DNA from: Mesocentrotus franciscanus
Lineage: Eukaryota; Echinodermata; Echinoidea; Camarodonta; Strongylocentrotidae
Assembly (NCBI GenBank): GCA_037976565.1
Contig: CP137674.1
Location: forward strand, 8,041,789 to 8,105,788
Direction: 5' to 3'
DNA length: 64,000 bases
Shown here: one piece after another, positions 15,001 through 27,000 of the stretch
Position numbering within the stretch: position 1 is the stretch's first letter
How the letters are laid out: the number at the start of each line of letters is the position of its first letter
The notes under the pieces: model-generated
The model's database searches: none
Seen by the model: only the letters and a program-made list of their open reading frames with translations
Told to the model about the DNA's origin: nothing
Program-made: the position numbers and the translations under genes

Positions 15001-18000
15001 GAAGCGGGCAAAGTTTTAACCTCCCCTGAAGGAAAATCAGCAAATATAATTAATCCGCTGTTGATATCACTAAAGTATAAGTCCTCAAAATGGAGAGCAA
15101 GGCCAAAAGGGTATAAATCAAGTGTTGAACCTGCCGAGACGGAGAGAAGAATTATCCGATCTGTGCTGTTATCAGGATCCATAGACTCTATTATGTCTAA
15201 AGAGTCATCTGCCCAATACAGGCGTTGCTCTGTGAATAAGAAATTTAAAAAAGAATAAAAATGAATCAAAGTACACTAGCATACGCCATCAGCTTAGAAT
15301 CACTTAGAAACATGCGAAAGTTTGCCATTTCTTTTTTTAATTTCCCTCGCGAAAGTTATTATGTAGGGCGACATAAAACAACGGTCTTTCCCCAATGCTA
15401 ATGCTACGTTTACACTATGTTCCAGGCTGCCACGGCAGCCCCGTTTGCCCAAAACGTAGTGCGCCGTGGGACTTTTGCCATTTTGTCTCTGTATTCAAGT
15501 TTTGTAAGGTCTTGCCAAGTTTTCTCACGGTCTATCACGGTTACCATGACTGGCCGTGGGATGGAAAGAGGATGCTGTCCCGAAGGCTCCAAGGCACACT
15601 ACGGTTCGGCCTGCTGTCTACCACGGATGCCAGTACGTTATCTGCGGGCCCGTCACGTTCTGATGGGGTCCCTCACGTTTCTCCCGTTCTGACCAAGGTC
15701 TGACACGTTTTTCACGTTCTGTCAAGGCTTTCTACAGATGAAACATGGACGCCGGGCAGCTTTGAAGCACGTTTGTGCCCACGGTATAAAAAAGGCCTCC
15801 CAAGCAATATCAATCATTGTATCCCTGAGACCTGCGCGTCGTGTCATACCGTAGTAGAACGCAACGCGCCTTAGCGCGCCAGGCTCGTAAACCGTCCCAC
15901 TACGGACCGCCTCAAAGTTCTATTACGGCCTATTTCGTACTGTCACGTTTTGTTGCGTTCACCCCGTTTTACTACGGCCTACTAGGCTACTCATCCGCAC
16001 CGTGACTGGCGTGGCAAATTTGTTGAAAGTTTAAAAATCTGGCACGGCATCCACGGCAGCACGGCCTGTCACGTTTGCCAATTCCGTCCCCCGCGTTGTC
16101 TCCCGTCCATCCCATGGCCTGAAAAAAGATTGCCGTGGCCGCCGGGAATACAGTGTAGTCGTAGCATAAGTTGCAACGTATCAAACGACAAACAGCGCTT
16201 TGTGGCAGGATATGGTAACATATTTATACTGCTCTTTAGTCAACGAACCGATAGAAGAAAATATGTTTGTATGGGATTGAATTTTTGGGAGTGATGAACT
16301 CGTGGGGATGTCGTAATCCGTACATCGGACACTTGCGAGCACGCACACACAGACACACACACATATGAAGGTTATTTTAACAGAATCTGGCCAATTTTGA
16401 AAAGTTAAATCTATTACAGATGGATAAACATTATCATATACCTCATACGTAGATTCTTATTCACTGATTGGTCAAAACGATATCACATGACAAGGAGCAT
16501 CTCGAACTATCATTGCGTCAGAGGGTTTTGGTGTTTTATCAAGGTCAAATGATAGAACGCCCAAACCCAGTGATAGTACGCCTAACCCCTCCGCGACTTT
16601 TGCACACACAAAACCCTGTGATAGAACTTTGTGGAAGTTGAAAATTCAGCGAGCGTACAGAATTTCAAATGCCTCCAGCGGGCAACTCCCACGGTGTCAC
16701 GGCGCTCACGCATTGCAATTTACGCGGAGCCGCAGTAACTGCAGTACCTGTATAGCGCCAGCTAAACATTATTAACCTCCTTCAATATTTCATTTGGTCT
16801 ACTTGTTGTACAAATTCTTCACATAGCTATTAAAATGAAACTGTTGTGGGTGAATGAAACATTGAATGATGTAAATATGACCTACAGTTAGACCTATTCA
16901 TGAATCAATGAAAAGGATAAGGTATAACAAATTAAAAAAAATATGGACTTCTCTGTAATCGGATGGCGGTCAGTGAAATTATCACTCCCTCGGTGGTTTT
17001 CATACCGGCCCTTCTATCACCCCCTTGGATTCGCCTCAGGGGTGATAGAAGGGCCGGTATGAACAGCACCTTGGGAGTGATAACTTCCACCATCATCCAC
17101 ATGAGCAGTCAATATGTGTATAGTGTGACATTATAGGTGAAACTATCAAAGTACACATAAAGATATCAACAGCTTTTGATAGCCGTTTATAGAGTGATCT
17201 CTGCATTGTTATAATGATACCCTAAAAATAAATAAAAAAAGATAGTAAAGATACATACAACTTTCACCCTGCATGCAAGGTGAATTTGTGTTTGAAAAAT
17301 TGCTAATGTAATACGTAATAACTTTCTTGAAGTTTGAAGTTTGAAGTTTATTTGTTCCACATTTACATCAAAAAACAATTTAAATTCTTCTTTTTTATAC
17401 AAGCGTATAAGCGTAGATTACAAACACACACAAAAATTAAAGATTTCAAATCAAGTATAATGTACGCAAAATAGGTACGAAGTTTCGAAATGTATAGTTA
17501 TGACAGGTAAGGTAAAACAATGTAAAATGTGGGAAGCCTAAATAAAAAGCATAGCTTGTATGTGAATAGGCTCCCGTACTGAGTAACACAATAAAGTAGG
17601 TCTGAATGTATAAGGTGTTATAGGAGGCGAAAACGGAATAGTATAGTAAGAGATTCTAGAGACGTACAAGGAGAGTGAATTTGAGAAGAAAAGAAAAATA
17701 GAATAAAGAGTAGAGAAAATAATGAAATAATGATAAGTAGGGAAGGAAAAAGAAGAAGATCGAGGGAGACGAAAAAGAAATGGAAGAAGAGGCAAAAGAA
17801 GAAGAGAAAGCAAATTGATGAAATCGATGGCATTGTAAAATAACAAAAACAAAGTCTGTATAACCACCTGTACGATCCAGCGCGACATCAACATTAATTT
17901 AATACATACTTACTCAAAAGGAAACACCTGAGCTTTCGTTTAAAAGAATTAATGGAGGGGCTTTCAACTAGTTCGTGATTCAGGCTGTTCCACAATTTGG

Positions 18001-21000
18001 GTCCAGTAAAAATAATTGTTTTGTTTGCAAAAACGGTGCGAGTTCGAGGGAGATGAAAATGGTTTGTCTGTCTAGTAGGGTAAGAATGTATAGTATTATT
18101 GCGTTGAAAAAAGGGGACGAAAGCATCTGGTAAATTACCTTTCGATAGTTCATACATAAATATTCCAAGATTATATAGGTGCAAGTCAGATATTTTAAGA
18201 ATATTACAATTATATCAGATTTTCTTTTCAGACTTCTGCCGATCTGGCTCCCTCTTTTGACGTTTTTATTCAAGCCAACTTGGTGCCAGAGTAGCTCACT
18301 AATTATATAAATGAAAGAAAAACATTTACCTTGGAAATCGAAGGCTATGCCGCTTGGTGATACGATATCTGTGTCGATGAGAACAACGTCATTAGTCCCA
18401 TCAGTGTTCACGCTTCTTATAGCAGGTGAAGATACACGCGTTGTAATATAAAGCTTTCTAGTAAATGTAGAAAGAGATCGATGTGACCATAATAATAATA
18501 CTTTTGTTTAAGAGAAGCCTCATCTGCTTCAATCATGTTATTCTTGAGGGCCCTGCAATCATTGTTACCCCAGTAATTGCCAGGTTCTTTTACACCTGGG
18601 TGGAGGGTGGCAAATGTGGATTAATATCTAGCAAAAGGACGCTAGTACCGGGTTGAGATTCGAACCTTTGAATTAAGAGTCAAGTGAATGAACCCCTATA
18701 CCATGACACCTCCATTACAAATCGATTATATTTACGACAGATACTTTGGCTACAGGTGCTCAACCGTCAATATCCCACGTTAACTGAATTCCTTTAACCG
18801 AACTTTAGGCCTGGAGTGAAATAACCCTACCTCTTACCCTACATCTACGAGTAATACTAGGTGCCTCCTTAACCCTATCCCTACCTCTTTGTAGAAATAC
18901 AGCCCTGTCGGAGGAGCATATGTCGGATCAAAACTGAATATGATACAGATTGAGGAGAGACTGATAACATTGTTTATTTATTTGTTTTAGTGAACAACGT
19001 TCCTGGTAGCATGCTCATAGACATTGGGTATTACAGAGAATGTATAATTCTTAAAATGGTGAGAGAAAAAAATTGTGGATATTCCTATTCGTCAGTTAGG
19101 AAGAATATCATAGCATCAATGACCCGCGAAAAGGGGATTGCTTGCTCTTTTTCCTGTGGAGAAATTGTGAAAATATTACAAATTTGGACCAAACATTTAT
19201 GTTGTATGTCTATGTGTAGTCTTACATACCCATTTCCGTGTGCAATGCATGCGGGTTTCAGCAAGATTGAGTAAGTTAAAATAAAATAAAAAACTTTTCT
19301 CAGACATAATTGCTAGTGTTCATCCATTCTTATGTACTTTATTATCAACCTTTCCCAATGTCTTTCACAGTGTAATTACATTTCCAGTCTCAGTCATATT
19401 TGTACTAACTGATGTATCAAGTATTATATAGACCGATTCAGTTTCCATGGTTTCTCGGTTCACAGTAGTACTTCGTCAACCGTTGCTGGGGGATTCAAAA
19501 GCACACACACAATTAGTTCAATGTCTTATGTAATCAGACGCATGACCGTCCTTGACTTAAAGAAGAATAAAACTCAGCCCTTTAAGTCTCATCATCTTGT
19601 ACAGAGTAATATTAAAACAAGTTTGATACAAAAACCTGCCCACTGGAGCCTTTAAGAGGTGGTTTTATTTACTATTTAATATGACACGCGTCGTCTGCTC
19701 GTGTACCACACAGTGAATCGCCATTTTCACGGCCTAAGCCTGTACACCTGCCGAGTTGTGACGTGTCAGCGGGTAACTGCATTAGGAATGGCCTCCGGTA
19801 AAGGACTCGATAAGTCCTTTCACTCGAGTCCTAACAAAGAAAAGCAACCAGTGTTGTTTAGGCAATGGGCTGCGGCGATTAAAGTTAAACAATTCTTTTA
19901 AAAAACAGCTACAAACACAGCCGTCATGATTCGTTAGCGTTTTAGATCTATATACAAGTGATGCGTGTACGTATACAATTGTTGTACACTTGCTGCAGGG
20001 GTGCTCGATTTGAAGATCTGCAAATTTCAGATTTCTTATTTTCGAATATAACAACTTAAAATAATTTATCAAAAAATAAATAGTTGGTATTTAAAAAAAA
20101 GAAATTGATAGTAAAGTTATAAATGCTCTAAAATTGACTAAACATTTCTGACAGAAAATAAATGAAGCGACCACGCCTACTCCACTCATACGTCACACGC
20201 CCCCAATCGGCGGCGGCACTTTCGAAACAATGGCTACCTATTCACATGAGCCAATTCAGCTACTCAAGGCCCACAATTTTTAAGAATGTTCTCTCTTTTG
20301 GTGAATCTTTCATAATTTATGTGGCTCCTAGGGGAGTAGAGGAAGTTATTAACGCCCATTTAGGGTTCTAAAACACCTACCCCCTGGACAACTACCCCCC
20401 GGATAACCAGCCTCGGATAACCACCCTCAAGGACAACTAACCCCTACGACACCTACCCCCTACAACAACTACCCCCGAACAACTACACCCTACGACAACC
20501 ATTCTCTAGGACAACTATCTCCGGACAACTATCCTATGGGGTAGTTGTCCTAGAGGGTGGTCATCCTAGGGATGGTTATCCGGGGCTGGACGTCCAGGGG
20601 GTAGGTGTCCGGGTATGGCCATTTAGACTACCAATCGATGTACTTTGGGATTCCTTCTCCTTAAATACACTATGTCCCTTTTGCAGCCAACATCAAATTA
20701 TGTAGAACTTTGCAGGATTGATGATATGTCATGTATGTCCTATCTGTGTAATTTAAACATTAGTAGTGTCCTAGTATTCAAAGTATGCAAGGAAACCCGT
20801 TTACCTTCTAGAATTCACTGTCAGACACTATTGAGTGACTGACTTCTTTTTTTTCTTTGGTATAAATAACATACATAAAATGAGCTGTAACAGGTACATG
20901 CGCATTTGTCTACATCAATAACCCACTAATGGCCAGAATTTAACTGATTGAATCTTTGTGCAGCACAAATCGTATGACCATCCGGTAAAAGGGTCTGAAA

Positions 21001-24000
21001 ATTAGACTATTACTTAGGTGATTGCAATCACTTTAGTCGATTTGACAACTAATGGTCGTTATTTTTCTCACTAAAAGCCATTTTCAAGCCCTTTCGTTTT
21101 GAAGGAAGTTCTAAATTAGTGTCTTTTAAATGCCATTGGAATTTAACCTTTTCATTTGTTTGGCCTGCAAAAGGGCCTGCAAAAAGTACCTTTAAAGTGG
21201 AAACATTTCAACAAATATTTAGCCTACTTGATAGCAGCCAATTATAATTGCGGCTGACACTTCCATGTGCAGCTCTCCGATTCGGTTAACAGCATTGACC
21301 TCCACTCATTTACGAGCGAAAAAAATAATAGAAATAGAAAAAAGGTAGCAGTGTATACTATCGAGATTTATTTCCTGTTTGTCATTTAAGTTTTTACACC
21401 CTACTGTTTAAAAACAAAATAAGATGGGGGTTGGGTGTCCGGACAATCAATAAACATAAAAGCCTTCACTTTGGCTTTCAGATTGAACAAATAATATTAA
21501 TTACATAGTACTAACCACATAAATATTTGTCCTTTATAATATTATCCAACATAAATGTTAGAAAATGTATGAAATATTGCTTTTAAACTTCTTCAAATTG
21601 CTGATTTAAACCAACTGTCCGGATACACAACCTGTCCGTACATTCACCTCCTGGGTATACCTTCTATTGTAAGAGATTGTGATACCACGTGGGACCATGA
21701 ATACAGGATCCAGGATCTCAGGATTAGATCCGTCAAGATTGGCCCGGTAGAGGTTCCCAGAACCGGCTGACAACCAAAACACCTTGTCTTCCTCCAGATC
21801 TAGCACGATACCATGTGGAACTGTAGGCCAAAAGAACAGACCAAGGCCCCCGTAAAATTAACACAAAGGTTTGCAATCAATTGCAAATTTGAAACTACGC
21901 TTTTGATTGGTTGATAGGCATAATTGGCCATTGGACATGGGGACATACGCATCCAACATTTACGGTGGTTAAACCTTGGATTAAAATAATACTCCTTCGT
22001 GAATTCCGGCCTATACAGTGCGTATACAAAAAAGTGTACCCAGCTTTGGTAGCTCTTAGTTAACAAGTTATAACCAATGTGACCTTGAATCATATATTAC
22101 GGTACAGGTACCCTGTCTAATGATGCCATATTCATAATTATGCTGCTACGTATGACTGAGCAGCAGGCTTTTCAAAAAGTATTGTCAAAATCCTCTTGTA
22201 CCAAGTTTTGGCTGAATCAAAAGCAATTATGTATGTATTATCTCATTCCAAAAACGATTGTTCCCCTTTTTACATTGACAATTGAAAAGAAAAGGTGCTA
22301 ATATCAACTCTAACTCAGGGAAATGTTTATTACAAACAAACGTTATGATTTTCTTTTCCTTATGATTATTACAATCTTGACTCCTTTCGCACCCCTTGTT
22401 TAGGGTAACCCTTCTTATTGAGTGACACAAAATAGATAAAGTTTATTTGACATGTTCTTTTTTTTTTGAAAGCCTGCTGTCAATTTCTTTGACATTAACC
22501 ATCATATGTGTTCTTTCTTGCATTTGGGTTTAGTCACATTTGAGTTTTCATACGTTATTTCAGATAAACACATTATGCTTCTTCCACGTGTGAAATGGCG
22601 CAAATGACAAGCGAGCATAAAGAACATAGATATCATGAGACAAGAAGTTAGTAGGCTGTTCAAAATTTTTGAAGCTTATCCGTTGGATTGAAACAAGGTT
22701 CTGTGAACGCATAGATACATTGTTTAATTATAAACAATGAAGCACTGAAGCACGAGGCATAATTTAACTTTTAAAAGGATTTAAGACCTGAGAAGCACAT
22801 GCATATGATCTGACCTACATTCGTTCCATCAGCCCAAACTTGGTACAAGGCGATTTTAGTATTAAACAAAATTACATTTTATAACACAAAAAAAACTCAT
22901 ACGTTTGGAATAAAATGACAAATAATGACAGAATGGAAACAATATAACATAAAAAACCCCCTCTCCTTTTAAAACCCCCTCCCCCTAAACAAAAATATTT
23001 ATTTAAAAAAAATATATATATATTTATGTATACTCTTACACGAACCCACGCACACACGCACATTCGTACGCATGCGCGTACACACATATACATGTATGTA
23101 ATTGAATTCTTTTAAATAAATGTTTAAAATTAATTTTATTTTCAAATGAGTTAATAAATTCATGTTTTGACTACGGTGATTCAGTACTTCAGTTACCATC
23201 TGCACAACTATTCTTAGATTTAAATAAACAACATCAACGGAGGGTATTCTTACCGATTGTACCATTCGCAATAACTTCATGAAATGATCCATTGAGAGTA
23301 GATCGGTGGATGGTGTGCGTGTCTTGGTCACTCCAGTATATCATGTCGGAGCGATAGTCGTAATCAAGACCTATCGGTGATTCGTTGATAGTCAGATTCA
23401 GGGGAGTAAGCGGTGATGCAAGGAACGAGTCCCCGTCAGTCTCCGCCAAGAAGATCTGACCCAGTGCTCCATCGGCTACGAACAGTTTGTCGGCTAGATA
23501 AAAAATAAAAAAATATCGCATTGCATAAACAATTCTAATATTGAAATATCCCTTTAATATATATTTCAATGTTATAGTAATAATGATAATAATAATCATA
23601 ATAATAATAATGATAATAATAATAATCATAATAATAATAATGATAATAATTACAATAATATTAATAATAATAATACTAATGGTCATTTATACTGGGCTAT
23701 ACACTAAAAAGTATCATAAAAGCTTTTAATGTTGAAAACAAGAAAGAAAGAAAAAAAAAAAAGGATTGTTCGAAATGTGTCTGGGGGGTGTTTCACAAAG
23801 ATCCTAAGTGGAACTTAACTCTAAGTTGGAATTAAAAATTATGGAGAGCCATTTGTAGCCTTTACAAAAAATATATATTCAAAAGCAAAAATTCAAGTAT
23901 TTTAGACTTTTCATAAATTCCACATCAAGACATAAAATCTCCTTGATAATAAAAAAAATATAAATGATTTTAATCAACATATTATGCCTTTTGAAATAAC

Positions 24001-27000
24001 TTGAAAATAATATTTTCATAGATGCTAATGGCTTTCCATAATTGTTAAGTCCAACTTAGAGATAAGTTCAAATTAGGATCTTTGTGAAACTGACATCCCC
24101 CAGACACATTTCGAACAATCCTATTTTTTTTTCTTTCTTTCTTGTTTTCAACATTAAAAGCTTTTATGATACTTTTTAGTGTATAGCCCAGTATAAATGA
24201 CCATTAGTATTATTATTATTAATATTATTGTAATTATTATCATTATTATTATTATGATTATTATTATTATCATTATTATTATTATGATTAGTATTATTAT
24301 CATTATTACTCTAACATTGAAATATATATTAAAGGGATATTTCAATATTAGAGTTGTTTATGCAAATCGTTATGGTTATGTAAATCGTATTCCTTGTGAG
24401 GGAGCTGCATGGTTGACTTCTAAAGGGAGTAAATTCACCTTTTGTAGATTCTGTCAAATATTGTGCGTGTTATCTGATGTTATGGTGATTTGACGAAAAA
24501 CATATGAAATGATTACTTCATGCATGTTTTATGTTGGATTCATGTATGGCTCTAAAATAAATTAAGAATGGGCAGTTTATTTAGTAAATGTATTAATAGA
24601 GTGATCCTTGTCACAAATTATCATACAGCAATATTAATATATACTAGCAGGACCCGTGGAAAATCCACGGGATTCTAGGGGGGGGGTTGTAACGCGTCGG
24701 TTCAGCTAGCGTGATCGCGCGCGCGCGTTCCCCGCCGCGAATTTAAGGATTGCGCTTCACGCGCCGCTTCCATATTAATTCCTCAGCGCTCCTTCTTGGA
24801 GCTCAACTGAATTTGCGCATTTGTATATACTACCCTTTTAACAAAAACGTTTTGATGATTATTTAAAAGTACTTTATACTTTTATAGGCCTATTTCAAGA
24901 TAATCGAGATTGTAGCATACACGCAAACTTGAGCAAATTTTGTATGTATTTACTGGTATATTGGGTTCCATGTTGGACTTGAAAGTATATGTCAACATAT
25001 TTTCCATATAATGGAGAGTACAAATGTTTTGATTTTTGTTCAGATGCACTATGGATGAACTCATTGTCTTCTTTATAAACACATTTGCATTTTGTTAAAC
25101 TATATTTTTATTGACACATGGGTAGTTGTTAAAAGGAACACACAAACAGGTTTTCACACCCCTTTCACTATCCCTCCTCCTCCTCCCCATAAACAACACA
25201 CATTTTTTACACACGCATATATAGGACTTCTACACATGTACCTTACCACAAATATTCAGTTTAACTCTATATAGCAGAGAGGGGATGAGAGACAGAGGTA
25301 GGGGAAATGGAGGCAAGGGAGGGGGAGAAATGGAAGGAAGAGAGAGAAAGAGGATGAAGAAAGAGAGAGGAGGAAAGAAGTATATGTATGAACATGAATA
25401 ATAAATAGTACAGAAAGTGGAAGAGTGAGAATTAGAGAGCGATACATAGAGAGCGGACATTAGAGAGATAAATAGAAAGAGAAAGAGAGAGGTGAAAAGA
25501 ACGAGAGGTGAAAAGAAAGAAAGAAAATTTAGTTTTTATTTTGTATTGCTATTTTCTTATTTTATGTGCAAATTATAATTACTTTGCTTCAGCAAAAAAA
25601 AATATTTGATGGACACAAATTCACTCAGACACTCATAAGCAAGTACCATCAATCATCACATACACATCATCTTGTTATTGATAGCTGAGTTATGTATGAA
25701 GGGTATATACAATAAATTTAGGTGTATAATGAAAATTTAACGACACAGTCATAGAAGTATATTTTTTAGTTTATTAAATAATGTTTGTATACTGTTATTA
25801 TCAAACAGTATGATACATCATACATGTATATGAAATCATTAAACAATACTTTGGAAAAGCAAGAAATAGGCTGAGTATTATAATAATTGTTAAAAGTAGA
25901 CATAAATAACAATTATCATTATCATGATGGTTTTTACTATGTTTAATTACATTTTTAATAAGTCATCAGTAAAGATAGTTATATGCAGCTGCATAATGCA
26001 CATTTAATTCTGGTCGTAAGATTGAATTGTCATCTCAATCGCATTTGTCCAATGAAGAACTTGAACTATATCTCCTTGCAGAGTAAGGTGATTCTTGACT
26101 TGTAGTTGGTGTTGACTGAAGGTCAGTTTGGAGCATTGGCATTGCAGGTTCTGGGTCTTTTGTGTAATTATATGGTCATGCGAAAAATTTGAAGTACTTG
26201 GCATAGCCCTTGATGTTGGGTTGCTAGTTGTCGGTGTTGAAGTCTTGGAGGACTGTAAATGAAATGAATGAAAAGTAACAATACACAAATTATTGAACTA
26301 TATGAACAGCACATACAATTTTTTTTTTCTTCAGTTTACATGATATAATTATATAATGACCCTACCCAATTCAAAATCAGAGGCTAATGAACGAAAGAGA
26401 CAGAAATTTTCGGTCTGGGGTCGGCCAAGCATTTCAGCAGCCGTCAGAAATCAGAACTACAGAGTACAGAGTACAGTACATAATTGAATCATAACTTCAT
26501 AAGGCATTAAAGGCATCGTTTAGATGCACAGGCCAGCCCTACGTGTTATCAGTGTCTGTGATATATGGTGTAATATAGAAGCCCTAAAAAAAAATCACGC
26601 TTCAAAATGATCAAGAAGTGCCTCAAAAAAGTAAAAATCTTTGAGTGACCGGTTTTACCATACTCGTTTTCCCAATACTAAAATAGACTGTAGTGTTATG
26701 AAAACCGTAGGAAAGCGCAAAATTTGGTTTTGATTTCCAATCATAAATATCTTGATAATCAGACAGGCGATCGGCTTGTAAAAGTCATGGGATGGGGTTC
26801 CTGGCCTGACTGACCTAAGGCTAAAGCCTAAAGGTTTATAATTATCATTGCAGCATGAGCTAAAGCCTAAATCCAGGATTTTGTTTCAGAATCTGAGACA
26901 AAGTTACCGGATATCGCGGTCCCTATAACTATAATATAAGGGATAAAAGTAAATTAAAGATGTGAGGGCCACTAACAACACACAAAAACCTCATGCATGC

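Noticed and set aside
22999..23331. 110-codon minus-strand frame overlapping an LRP exon
   Set aside because: It is out of frame with the propeller exon and runs into a low-complexity CA/AT tract; the phase 1-1 exon at 23254-23493 explains the region.
26004..26288. Terminal exon of a further minus-strand gene
   Set aside because: There is an acceptor-like TTTACAG and an open frame, but the Ser/Thr/Gln-rich product has no family signature and phase-compatible partners are not visible.
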